Numbered from the stretch's first letter, positions 10,457 to 19,877 are shown. The stretch: DNA of 28,409 bases from Cymbomonas tetramitiformis (GCA_001247695.2 LGRX02012708.1:1-28409), one strand, 5' to 3'. A program made the numbers and translations. Notes: generated by a model from the letters alone, not told the origin.

Positions 10457-10463
10457 CTGATGA
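10457..10463. repeat. Right target-site duplication CTGATGA of the 4.4-kb insertion
   Basis: Second copy of the 7-bp sequence at 6057-6063. It lies at the point where the RT/RNase H reading frame leaves family-like sequence. Confidence 0.75.
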
Positions 10464-12091
10464 CTGCTCGCGATCCCTAACAGCTGACCCCAGAGCCCGT
10501 CAAGCCACCTGAACCAATACGGGTTCAGTTGCCAGTCATCCCCGTCATAGATGCCTGCCAGATAGTCCGCCTGAGCATTCAGCTCCCGAGGCACCCACAC
10601 GGGATAGAGTGACACTCCCAGCCGGGTGCACTCCCAGAAGATGCTCACCACCAGCCGATGCAGCCGATGCTTAGAGCTACAGCCTTTGTCCAAAATCTGA
10701 CAGCCTGCCTGAGAGTCCGTGTACAGTTTAAGTGTACTCCCCTCCACAAAGCCTGAGAAGGACCGAAGGGCTTGCAAGTAGCCCACCATCTCCCTGTGTG
10801 TGGAGGACTCTTCCCGCTCTGCTAGGGTCAGGTGACCTCTGGCGACCTGCTCCGGCCTGCCTGTAACCGCCTCCAGGACTGCTCCCCAGCCTGTGCCTCC
10901 TGCATCTGTCCACATTCTGTTTCTGAAAGCCAAAAAGACCGGCCAGATAGGGGCTTCAAACTGCCGCCTCTGCACTGAAAGCCAAAACCGGAGCTCCTCT
11001 GCCACCTCCTCAGTAAGCCTGATGGCCTTGTCCCAAGCGGTGTGCCTCTCAACCTCAAAGTACATCTCCCGAGAGAACATCTGGCACACCTTACCCAGGG
11101 CCAAGCTGAAGCTCTGAATCTTCCCCGCCAGTCTGGAGAGCTCTCTGGGGGAGGTCCACTGCCTGCCGAGTGCATCTGTCACTCGAGCCTGAAAGGAGTC
11201 CCACTTCTTTTGGGGTACATAGAACACCCCCCTGACAGAGTCAATGCCAATTCCTAAGAACTCAATCAGCTGCTGAAAATCCAAAACTGACTTCTCCTGG
11301 TTGACCAGGAAACCACTGCCTTCCACGTCCCGAAGGGCTGCCGCTTGTTCCTCTGCAAAGGGTCTACCGGACGGTCTCTGAATGAAAAGAAAATCATCCA
11401 GGTAGTGAACCAAGCCTGCACCTTGCCTCCTCCACCGAGCAGCCAGTTCATTGGTGATCTTGGTAAAGAAGTAAGGGGCAGGCGCCAAACCGAAAGGCAG
11501 AGCCTTAAACACATAGAACCTCTCCTGCCAGCTAAAAGCCACGTAGGTGTGGAAGTCCTGGTTCAACTCTACGTGGTGATAGCCTGAAGTCAGGTCGAAT
11601 GACCAGAGAGAGCCCTGCCAGAGAAGCAAGTCTCTCACAATAGCCAGAGATTCATACTTGAACTTCTGGACTACTATGAAAGAGTTGACATACCTTCCAT
11701 TCCAGATAAGCCGCTTCTTAGGCGGCTTATCCGGGCCCATGTCCCTGTAAGCCACTGCTAACGGTGAAACCACCGTGGGCTGGGTGAGCCACTCCTCTGC
11801 CGCGCCAGACTGAACCAAGCCGAACACCGCCTCCGAGACAAACTCTGCCTCTGCCAAAGCCGAAGGAGCATTAGCCGAGAACCGGCTAGGCGGGGGGCCC
11901 GCAATCCAAGTGAGCGGGACGCCGAAAAGGATCCAAGTCACCACCAAGGCGGAGGCAAAGGACCTCCAGAAGCCAACCCGCTGCCTCAGCCTGCCCGTGA
12001 TCCTCGGGACCTTCGGGACCTCCGGGACCGCCGTAGCTGGAGCCTCGTCGAACTCCGACGGGCAGTCCACGAATTCTGCAACACACCGAAC
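10457..12091 (-). pseudogene. Reverse transcriptase/RNase H of the YR retroelement, C-terminus interrupted
   Basis: The open frame runs from just after a TAG near 12092 to a stop at 10400, of which the last about 18 codons are read into the insertion. No good ATG lies at its start, so initiation may be on GTG-free upstream sequence or by fusion; the start is uncertain. Counted from 12070, RT motif A is SFDLTSGY (Asp 159), LPFGLAP is at 191-197 and the active site YLDD is at 223-226. RNase H has a full DEDD set: Asp389 (WTDA), Glu427 (HREM), Asp452 (YTDS) and Asp502 (QADYLAG). The family's next segment is found 4.4 kb away at 6063-5649. Both catalytic domains look intact, so only the downstream part is lost. 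Confidence 0.93.
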
Positions 12092-12163
12092 CTACTAAGC
12101 TAACTCACCTAACCTCTGAAAACTGAAGCCGAACCAAAAACAAATTGAGGAATTGGACGACAA

Positions 12164-12396
12164 CCCGTCGTGGGGCGCCGCGTCTCAAAAGCATTATGTG
12201 ATCGAGGATCGGAAACACGAGTGCAAGCGGTAACGAGGGAGAATCCTCAAGTAATTTGCAAACATTATGCGTGCATTTGAGTACAATCGAAGTGTCAGAA
12301 GGTTACTAACAGACTCCCGTCGTGGGGCGCCGCGTCTCAAAAGCATTGCGTGATCGAGGATCGGAAACACGAGTCTAAGCGGAAACAAGGGGGAAT
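12164..12396. repeat. 152-bp direct duplication between gag and RT, second copy split by a MITE
   Basis: CCCGTCGTGGGGCGCCGCG starts at 12164 and 12316. The first copy continues through GAATCCTCAAG and GGTTACTAACAGACTC. The second continues to GGGGGAAT, is broken by the MITE, and resumes at about 12967 with TTCCTCAAG...GGTTACTAGTAGATTC to near 13043. A third, weaker start (CTCGCAGCGG) follows. Confidence 0.75.
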
Positions 12397-12958
12397 CAGT
12401 GTCGCTGTCAAGGCGTAATTGACCGGTCCTGGACCTATCGGACCCCCCAAATCGTGCCTCGGACCTATTGGGGACCTGTCGCCCGTTTCCGATCGGACCT
12501 ATGAGCAGAATGGGCGATTCTGGCCCTGACCGTGTGGACCTATGCGGGACCTATCCATAATCTGCTACCATTGGACCGGTCCAGACTGCCGCGTGGACCT
12601 ATGGGGGACTTATTCGATAACATGACTATGTGTGAGCATCCAAGATCAATACTGTACAGTATGTATCCGTCCGATTCCCATATTCGTCGATACTATATAC
12701 CGTATCTGGATTTGCATACGGTTTCGTTTCTAGGTTTTTTTATCACATTCGGTTCTAGGTCACATATCACATTCGGTCCGCAAGCACGCTTGTTCTAGCG
12801 AGATCCATACATTTTTGATATTTTGGGACCGAATTTTGGGACCGCGCGGACCTATAGGGGACCTGTCGAAGTATTATGATGGACCGCGCGGACCTATATG
12901 GGACCTATGCTTTTCTCAAATCCGGACCTGTGTCCGATATCGGATGATAGCGACACTG
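12397..12958. mobile_element. hAT-like MITE, 562 bp
   Basis: Terminal inverted repeats of 13 bp, CAGTGTCGCTGTC (12397-12409) and GATAGCGACACTG (12946-12958), have one mismatch. They are flanked by a perfect 8-bp duplication GGGGGAAT (12389-12396 and 12959-12966). An 8-bp duplication with CAGTG ends fits the hAT superfamily. No transposase is encoded. Both sides carry many direct GGACCTAT motifs, which could be subterminal transposase-binding repeats. Confidence 0.85.
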
Positions 12959-13251
12959 GGGGGAATTCCTCAAGCATTCGTCAAGCATTATGAGTGCATC
13001 TTCTACGTAACGAAAGTGCTGGCAGGTTACTAGTAGATTCCTCGCAGCGGAACTACCCGCGACGTCGAGGCACGAGCGAGGGAGCGAACCCTAAAACCGC
13101 AAGCAACGAATTAACATTACGAAAAAACTCTCATTACATTACGTGCTCAAGCGGGCTAGAAGCCGGCGAGTCCCTCGGGCTATAAGCCGGAGTTTCGCGA
13201 CCACTGGAGACCCAGTGACGCCATACCGCAGGAAGCGGTTTAAACATTCGT

Positions 13252-14059
13252 TCAACGTCCTTTACCTCCTTTTCCCTTTCCACCATTTTGTGGGCATTGG
13301 GGGGAGATATGCTCAGGAGACCCGCAAATAAAACAGGCTCTACCCTGTACAACAGGTTGAGTGACGCGATTGCGTCCGCCTGTGAAAGGCCGGTTGTCAT
13401 TCCCGCGAGTGCGCTTCGCGTTCCTCTCTTTCTCTAGCTTCGCTGTGCGCTCAGCTATAGCCTTCTTGGCTTTCTTCAACTTTTTCTCTTGCTCCTCAGT
13501 AGCCACGACTGGCTCTCCCTCGAACTCTTGGGCCGTGGGCCATCCGAACTTTAAACGCTATGTCGATAATTTGGGCCTGTTCTTCGGCCCAGAGCATACC
13601 TTCCTCAATTGCTGCTTGCGTTTTTTTGACTTTCGCGATTCGCTCTTCGGTGATCGACTCAGGGGCCTCGAGCCCCTCCAGTTGCTGCTTGACCTCGAAG
13701 AAAACATCATCGGCCTTGTCCAGTTTGTCGAACTGCCGCTTGCAAGAAAGATCTTCGGACTTCGATCCCCCTTGCTTGGTGTGAACGAAACCACCTGAGG
13801 TCCAGGCAGTAGGGCGCTGAAGCTTTCTCTTCTCTGGCGCTTTCGCCCCTACTGTCTGCAGGATTGCGGTCGCTGTGCCGCTAGCCAACCTGTTGCGCTG
13901 CTCTTGGACCAAAGCTGCCAAGTGAGATTGAAGATTCTTTTCGGCATCAGAGAGATTCGGAGCGATCTCATCAAGTTTCGCGGTATAAGCTGCGAACTCA
14001 GGCGACGCCTTGACTCTCGCGATCTTCTCATCTAATTGCGCGTCGGAAAAATCATCCAT
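13252..14059 (-). pseudogene. Gag-like protein of the YR retroelement with a zinc knuckle, frame change
   Basis: The first frame starts at ATG 14059, about 60 bp inside A1, and is rich in charged helical sequence (DAQLDEKIARVK near its start). It would stop at 13496. The sensible continuation lies one base further on (+1): from about 13553 the other frame reads FGWPTAQEFEGE, then a Lys-rich stretch and CFICGSPEHISPQC, a CX2CX4HX4C zinc knuckle, ending at 13252 in a Gly/Lys-rich tail. Zinc knuckles bind RNA in retroelement Gag proteins. The shift lies around TTTAAAG. It may be a one-base deletion or a programmed +1 shift. The protein precedes RT, as in Ngaro and PAT. Confidence 0.78.
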
Positions 14060-14117
14060 ACTGATAAAATTCACCAAATATATACACCGAAAAAATCCAC
14101 TGTAACTCTGTAACAAA

Positions 14118-14318
14118 ATGATACCCTTCCCGAAAACAGATCAAGTGTCGGAGCAGAACTCTACAGAGTTCCAAACCTTATACTGCTCAGACCTGGGACC
14201 TAGGTCCCGGGGACCTACGATCCTGGGTCCCACGGTCCGGTCTGTCACATAACCAGAGTTATGTGACACAGCACCTCTCGCTCCGCTCGCTGCACTGTGA
14301 CACATAACATCCAGTTAT
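14118..14318 (-). repeat. Split direct repeat A1 (outer 5' end of the YR element)
   Basis: 201-bp copy of A2. Its outer end reads ATCCAGTTAT and then leaves the B1-like sequence for CTGACTTAGC, giving the right-hand boundary of the element. It should hold the promoter for the gag start at 14059. Confidence 0.92.
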
Positions 14319-14520
14319 CTGACTTAGCTCCGCTCCGCAGAGCACCCCCAGCTACCCCTAGCTACCCCTAGCTACTGCTGACAACTCCACTGATAGGGTG
14401 TGTTCATGAACACAGAACCCCCCCTGCCCTAGCTAGGGCGGGGAATTGACCTGAACTGTGCCTACAGGCACAGCAGCAGGGGCTCCGTGCCAAGCACGGA
14501 AGGAGTTGCCCTAGCTGAAC
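14319..14520. mobile_element. Diverged B-like repeat and palindrome cluster; remnant of a related element
   Basis: Directly after A1, ACCCCCAGCTACCCCTAGCTACC echoes repeat B in position and wording, and GATAGGGT follows it as it follows B2. Then come four palindromes: TGTGTTCATGAACACA (14399-14414), a CCCTAGCTAGGG core (14421-14443), CTGTGCC/GGCACAG (14456-14473) and TCCGTGC/GCACGGA (14484-14500). It looks like the terminal zone of another YR element, next to which the present one inserted. Confidence 0.5.
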
Positions 14521-14836
14521 TCACACTCACAGGTGCTCAGGAATCGGGTGCAATCAGATAAATGGTTGCTAATCATGCCGGCAATAATCTATAATGGGTC
14601 GACGGTAAACGGGCCCTCATTCCAGCAACGGCTTCGAGCACTTCAACTGTTATGGCGTTCGCCGTTGCCCTTGTGGGTCGCTCATACGTGAGTAACGTTT
14701 AACAGCTTGGTCCCTTTCTTTCCCCTACCCTCATCAATTTCCGTGCGGGTTCCCGCCCCGACGCGTGAAACTTTGCTCCTTCGTTCCTTCGTTGCAGGCG
14801 GGAGATCTGGAAAGGATGCTCGACATCCTATCCCAG

Positions 14837-15105
14837 TTATAAGTAGATTATTGCAGTCTTGCTGGATTCTTCCTTCGTGTACTTTGGAGAAGTATTCGAT
14901 TGTAACGCTGGTGAGAGACTGGCCCTAGAAGTTGACTGCTCCGCTCCCCATCTTATCCTCACAAAGCTGTCACCGTTCCACTCGACTAATTTCCCTTTAA
15001 AAGTGAAATTTCTCTCCCTTAGCCTTGGTTGCATAAGCCCTCGTGTGATCACCTCGGAAAGCGGAAGCCATGCCCCTAGGACGTTTGAAGGAACCGTATA
15101 GGGGA
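14837..15105 (-). CDS. Possible exon of an unknown protein
   Basis: On the minus strand, an AG acceptor-like site (CACCCTTAG) near 15106 is followed by an open frame with TVPSNVLGAWLPLSEV and FKGKLVEWNGDSFVRIRW, then a Ser-rich end at 14837. Composition and alternating hydrophobic residues look protein-like. There is no ATG near its start and no neighbour exon I can join to it. I do not recognise a family. It could be chance. Confidence 0.25.
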
Positions 15106-15106
15106 A

Positions 15107-15939
15107 GTACTAAGGGTGTCTCGAGTAGGACGAGATCGGACTGCTGGCGTCACAACCTCCGTATATTTTGGTCAGAGCCAGATATTTTCTTTTTATCGCC
15201 CTCCGAGATCGTATTTTTGGTCAAGAATGTATATAGCGCCCTTCTTCATTTCGTGCTGATGTCAGGACCTTGCGGGTGTACAGTGGGCATGCCAAGGCAC
15301 TGTAAGACTCTCAAATAGAGGTCGCCCTAGCTCAGTGACAAAGACCGTCCTCAAGCCCAATCACATAATCACTCAATCGGTGAGTAAGCCACGGAATTAT
15401 GGTGCCTTGCGCAAACGTGATTCTTGCCAACCAGGGACTGCGGAGTTTTCAACTGTTTGAACATCTTTTGGCTTGCCTAGGCTTGAGCACCGACAGAAGA
15501 CGTTTGTCCGTAAATTCTATCCATCATTTCGGAGGCCGCTTCGGAACAAAACCTAAGCGTATGTGGCACGTAGCTTCCAGATTTCGCCTAGCTCCTATTC
15601 ACGACTTTACTTGTTTTTGCCCTGCTTGGACTATCAGAACGTTGCAGGAGTAGCAGGAGTATGGCTATTTTTCTTTTGCTTGAACCTCGTACGATAAAAG
15701 ACGGTGTACCGGCAGATGTGTCTTATGATTGTGCTTTTTCTGTGTTGGAGCATGCTCGCACCTTTGCGCTATGCCGTGTTTATGAGTCAAGGTGTGAAAT
15801 TATAGGCAGCAAGACGACACTTCGACATTGATTCTTACAGTCTTTTGCATCTCGCGGTGGGGCACCTTGTTTTCTGTCCTCCTTGCACGTTTTCCCGCTT
15901 GGGCAGATGTACCTGTTCACTTTGCACAGGTTTTCAGAC
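15107..15939. other. Region upstream of the dynamin-like gene, no clear gene
   Basis: It presumably contains the promoter and perhaps a non-coding first exon of the dynamin-like gene. TTTTCAG just before ATG 15940 could be an intron acceptor. Short open frames here lack motifs. Confidence 0.35.
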
Positions 15940-18660
15940 ATGCCTGTCGGCAGCTCCTCAAACCAGTCTCAGGCATCCATTCCTGGCGAGTTCCCACAAC
16001 TGTTGGACAACTGGTGGTGGCAGTTATGTGACCTGTGGCCGCCGTTGCGACTGCTCAACTGCCCACTCACCAACACCCCATTGGAGGAGCCCGTTATTGC
16101 GGATGACAATCGGACTTACAACGCGCAAGCGCTGCAATTCTTTTTTACGAGTCAGCGGGACAGTGGGCTCTCAATTGTGTCCCCTCAACACCATGAAGCC
16201 ATGAGTGACCAGTATCAGCAGGATGCGGTCACCCACAATTTGCTCAAAATCATCATCACGCGATTGCAAGACAGTGAATTTCTGGTTAGCGCCCTCCGAG
16301 ATATACCTGATGATCCGGGAGCAGAGCACCAAAGAGCCTTGGGGCAGTTAATACTGGCAGCAAAGGAGGCTTGTCATGCGGCAGTGGAGCGCTCCCAGCA
16401 AGAGAACATGGCCGGATCGCACTGGCTTTTGGAAAAATTCCAAGAAGAACTACGTGAGCATACCCTAGCTTGGGAGGCCACCACCTCCACCGTCCAGTTC
16501 GTACAGCCCCGAGAGGATCTCACGCAATTGCGCCTTGCATTCTCCAAATTGGACGAGCTACGAGAACTACTGCAGGAGACGCTGAAGGGATGGGATCCCC
16601 CATCCATCACCGTTGTGGGCACTCGCAGCGCAGGGAAGAGCACAGTGCTGGAGCGCCTCTCAAACATCCCGTTGTTCCCACGCAATCCAAGCATCTGCAC
16701 CCGGTTACCGATCCATGTTCGTCTGCGGCAAAGTGTACACGGGAACGCACAGGTGAGGCTTTTTGTTAAGGATACGCAGAGTGGTGAAGAAGGACCGTCA
16801 CGCTTCATACCCTTTGAGAGTGGACACCGATATGTGGATGAGGTCCAAGAGAGGATTCTCATAGAGCATGAGAGCACTACAGGTTTCAGTACCACAAAGC
16901 AGATTATTCTCGAGGTCCACCATCCTACCGTGCCCTCTATCGACCTCATAGACATTCCTGGGCTGGAGCCGGGAGATGGGAGAGGGCCGACACACCAAAT
17001 TCTCGAGTCTCAGGTGAACCGGAACCGAGAACAAGGGAGCAGTGCCGTGTATCTTCTAGTTGTGAGCGGTGCATCTAGGCAGGTGAATGATGTTGCGTCG
17101 GCATTCATCAAAGAGCACGGCCTTCTAGATGAAACCCTTGGCGTCTTCACACACTGTGATGATGTTGTTTCGAGGAGGTACCATGCCTTGCGGGAGATGG
17201 TGGAAGACCCGCAGGCAAATACAGCTAGTTTACCTGTGCGGCATGGATGGGTCGCAACCATGAGCTGTGACGAGCATGAGAGTCTCCCAGGACCTGAACG
17301 ACTCCATCGACAAGCACAGGTTGAGCTAGAGTTCTTTGAAGAGCACCACGAGCTGAAAGCAATGAAGTTGGCTGGGAATGCCACATGCTCCGCACTTGTC
17401 CGCCGTCTTCAGAGAGTGTATTTCGATCATTTGTCAAACACCTGGACCCCTAGAACACTATTAAGGATCGACGAGAGGATCGTGGAAATACAGTTTCAAG
17501 AGAGGAGCCAATACGGCAGACCGCTTGGCCTTCTTTCGGCCGATGAGAGGAGCTCGGCGATTCGGAATGAAGTCAGGACGAGGTTGAGTGACTGCACGTC
17601 CATGATAACGGAGAGATTCCTCAACGAGCATCTTCGATCTCTTCACAAGCAGTTCCTTGAAAAATTGCGGGCCATAAGCAGGAAGAGCCTGATGCTGCAT
17701 GATATTGCGGAGCACCACAGAAGTGTGCGGGAAGAAGGGCTTCAGCTTTTCACACACATCTTGCGGGAGGTGGAAGCATATTGGAAAGAAGGGATAAGAA
17801 GCATTATGTTTGCGAAGTTGGAGTGCCGCATCACAAATGGTGAGTACCGGTTCCTAATGGTTCGGGGAGAATCTACAGATGCTAGTGAGCACCAGTGGCC
17901 AGGCGCCGATGCAGGACATGTACGCTCTGAAGAAGGTGATAATGCCGAGGATGAGTTGCAGAGGCTCTTCACGTGCTCCTCCATCCGAGAGGCTCACACG
18001 TGGCTTTATGAGGACGGGGAGCGTGTCCAACTGAATCAATATCCAGTCCTTCTCAATAACTTGGTGCAAGAATTCGAAAAGCGCCTTGATAATTCAATTC
18101 AGAACTTGGAGCTCGAGCTTACTCGGCTCCATGAGGTTGCATTCGATGTCCACGGTCACCTCATGACGTACACCTCAGATGAAGATGCTTGGAAATTTGA
18201 GTTGAACGTGGAACAGCTCGCAGGGAAACTGATGGCATTGATGATGATTCATGGGCCGTCCAGTCAGCTACTTGAGGGTCTCGAGGATTCCTTTCAAATC
18301 GCCTCGGAGGTGGAGACATGCGAAACGGGAAGGCAACACTTTAATCAAGAGGTGGAATTGCTGCAAAAGGCTGCGAGGGGAGTACGTGCTATTTTCAACT
18401 TAACAGGAGATCAAGCTGAGGACCTGAAGCGTCAGGTGGAGGAGGAGCGGCGCCGGGAGGAGGAGGAGCGGCGCCAGGTGGAGGAGGAGGGGCGCCGGGA
18501 GGAGGAGGAACACCGCCAGGTGGAGGAGGAGCAGCGCCGGGAGGAGCAGGAGCGGCATCGTCAACAGTCGCAAGGTACGTTGTCGGAGCAAGTCATGAAG
18601 TGCACAACAGATGAACATTCTAAAAAAGGTGAGCATAGGTGTGGCGTGTGGTCGAAATGA
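15940..18660 (+). CDS. Dynamin-type large GTPase
   Basis: An open frame of 906 codons from ATG 15940 (in-frame ATG 15907 is the alternative; the later one has G at -3 and follows a possible acceptor). After about 220 helical residues comes the GTPase: P-loop GTRSAGKST at 227-235 (Lys233), the CTRLP switch-I region with Thr, DIPG at 338-341, and VFTHCDD at 402-408 in place of the usual TKxD. Dynamins bind and remodel membranes by GTP-driven assembly, and the long helical region after the G domain fits a stalk. No PH or proline-rich domain is visible. Residues about 830-875 are three 14-residue Glu/Arg repeats likely to form a coiled coil. Strong donor-like sites (GGTACGT at 18574, GGTGAGC at 18628) near the end suggest further exons, so the last residues are uncertain. 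The subfamily is not clear; the G4 motif is divergent. Confidence 0.88.
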   Translation: MPVGSSSNQSQASIPGEFPQLLDNWWWQLCDLWPPLRLLNCPLTNTPLEEPVIADDNRTYNAQALQFFFTSQRDSGLSIVSPQHHEAMSDQYQQDAVTHNLLKIIITRLQDSEFLVSALRDIPDDPGAEHQRALGQLILAAKEACHAAVERSQQENMAGSHWLLEKFQEELREHTLAWEATTSTVQFVQPREDLTQLRLAFSKLDELRELLQETLKGWDPPSITVVGTRSAGKSTVLERLSNIPLFPRNPSICTRLPIHVRLRQSVHGNAQVRLFVKDTQSGEEGPSRFIPFESGHRYVDEVQERILIEHESTTGFSTTKQIILEVHHPTVPSIDLIDIPGLEPGDGRGPTHQILESQVNRNREQGSSAVYLLVVSGASRQVNDVASAFIKEHGLLDETLGVFTHCDDVVSRRYHALREMVEDPQANTASLPVRHGWVATMSCDEHESLPGPERLHRQAQVELEFFEEHHELKAMKLAGNATCSALVRRLQRVYFDHLSNTWTPRTLLRIDERIVEIQFQERSQYGRPLGLLSADERSSAIRNEVRTRLSDCTSMITERFLNEHLRSLHKQFLEKLRAISRKSLMLHDIAEHHRSVREEGLQLFTHILREVEAYWKEGIRSIMFAKLECRITNGEYRFLMVRGESTDASEHQWPGADAGHVRSEEGDNAEDELQRLFTCSSIREAHTWLYEDGERVQLNQYPVLLNNLVQEFEKRLDNSIQNLELELTRLHEVAFDVHGHLMTYTSDEDAWKFELNVEQLAGKLMALMMIHGPSSQLLEGLEDSFQIASEVETCETGRQHFNQEVELLQKAARGVRAIFNLTGDQAEDLKRQVEEERRREEEERRQVEEEGRREEEEHRQVEEEQRREEQERHRQQSQGTLSEQVMKCTTDEHSKKGEHRCGVWSK
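18430..18555 (+). repeat. 42-bp in-frame repeats encoding the GTPase's charged tail
   Basis: CAGGTGGAGGAGGAG recurs at 18433, 18475 and 18517. The 42-bp period keeps the frame and yields RQVEEE...RREEEE-type 14-residue units. Copy number could vary between individuals. Confidence 0.85.
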
Positions 18661-19012
18661 TTGCTCTTGGATACGTATTCCGTGTCCTCCATTGCACAAT
18701 GTTTTGGTCAGGTGAAAGATGTTACATTTGAGCTCACACTGTGTTGACTCACCAGCATCCTTCATACGCTGTTAGTTTTGGCGACACTTTCACATCCAGT
18801 GTTCCCTTGTAGTAAATCTGTCGATGATATTATTCGCATTCGTGAATGATATGTGTTGCAGGCAAATTGAAATCCTGCGTGTGAGGTGTGTGTGTGAATG
18901 TATGAAGACTGGTGAGCTAGGTGGGTTGGCCTATCTGTCTTTGTTGCAAGGAGAGGCAGATGGTGGTGATGTCTGCGATCCATGTTTTCCTTTGATTTCT
19001 ACGGGGCGCGCA
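18661..19012. other. Intergenic or intronic stretch
   Basis: No supported coding exon. GT-rich tracts occur near 18880-18900 and a TTGCAG acceptor-like site near 18862. It may contain the 3' end or further introns of the dynamin-like gene. Confidence 0.3.
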
Positions 19013-19877
19013 TCAGTGCCCGCATGTGTTTCGTGTTTCCCCCCATCGGTTGTCCATGTGTGTTGGGTCTGCATTCATGGCGTGATCATGTGCCAGCAGG
19101 TCCCATTCATCGACTGTGAGCCACTTGGGGCTTGCGAGCGGAGTCTGCTCACTGTGTTTTCCAGGGACCATCACTTGTTGGGACGATGATTGGACACATT
19201 GTATCATCCATCCAGCCTGCTTTGCATCTAGGCAGGGGGGTATGTCTATCTTCGTTCAAGGTATCTTGTCACAACAATTTGCAGGAATCATCTGGCCGTC
19301 GCACTCACTCCAAATGAGGAGGGACGGTTCAACACCCCCTTTCACCAGTCACTCCCTGGTGGGATTCTCCCCGCCCTTACCTGAGCGATGTTCTCGGTCA
19401 GAAATCTGCGTGCGTTCCTGAATTCCTTGTAGCGTTCACTGCAGTCCACGGCAGAGTGAGGTGCTGCGTCACGAGGGCGTACTCCAAGTGTCTTGTGTGC
19501 GTGGTGGCTCTCCCCGTTCTTCCAACACGTACCCCTTCTCTCCCCACCAATGTCTCCCTCGGTGTTCCCCCCTTACCCGAGTGATGCTCTTGATTAACCT
19601 TTCCTGGTGTGGCCCGTAACAAGCGAGGCACAAATCATCCCCTGGGTCGGGTATGATTCTATCTGCCTTTTGTAGGGCTTCAGGGTCTAAGTGTAGGTTA
19701 AAGGTTTGAAAGTCATCCCTCATTGCTGGGATGATGGTGAGAAGACATGGGCCAGCCTTGCTCCTGAGTGCCCCAACTCTTCGTTCTCGATCTTACCCCC
19801 CTGCACCGACTCGAAGATTGGATACGGCCCGTCAGTCGGCATGCACATCGCCTCGGATCATGGCATGCCCCTCATAC
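19013..19877 (-). CDS. Fragmentary exons of an unrecognised gene
   Basis: Minus-strand pieces read like protein and end at good donors. (a) 19877-19733 has PYPIFESVQGGKIENEELG. (b) up to 19577 has DPGDDLCLACYGPHQERLIKSITR, then CGG|GTAAGG. (c) about 19466-19381 has SAVDCSERYKEFRNARRFL and TENIAQ, then CAG|GTAAGG. (d) 19207-19013 has SPKWLTVDEWDLLAHDH. Pieces b and c are both phase 0 at their donors. I cannot fix the acceptors, and no family is recognised. The gene would converge with the dynamin-like gene on the plus strand. It may be a host gene or a decayed one. Confidence 0.35.

Larger units (their letters stand above)
3946..14318 (-). mobile_element. Tyrosine-recombinase retrotransposon (Ngaro/PAT type), nested and defective
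   Basis: Read on the minus strand the order is A1 (14118-14318), gag, RT-RNase H, tyrosine recombinase, B1 (4365-4461), A2 (4170-4370), a 127-bp spacer, B2 (3946-4042). A copies differ at one of 201 bases; B copies look identical over 97. This A-ORFs-B-A-B layout is the split direct repeat of Ngaro and PAT elements; LTR elements and DIRS1 are arranged differently. AGTTAT lies at both outer ends and at the B1/A2 overlap, as expected if a circular intermediate integrates by YR recombination. I see no methyltransferase domain, which favours Ngaro over DIRS/PAT. Removing the 4.4-kb insertion and the 562-bp MITE leaves about 5.4 kb, a normal size. The near-identical repeats suggest recent insertion, and the nested insertions are younger still. 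Confidence 0.9.

Noticed and set aside
18400..18765. Leu-rich open frame antisense to the GTPase tail
   Set aside because: It is the reverse complement of the Glu/Arg repeat and has no independent support.
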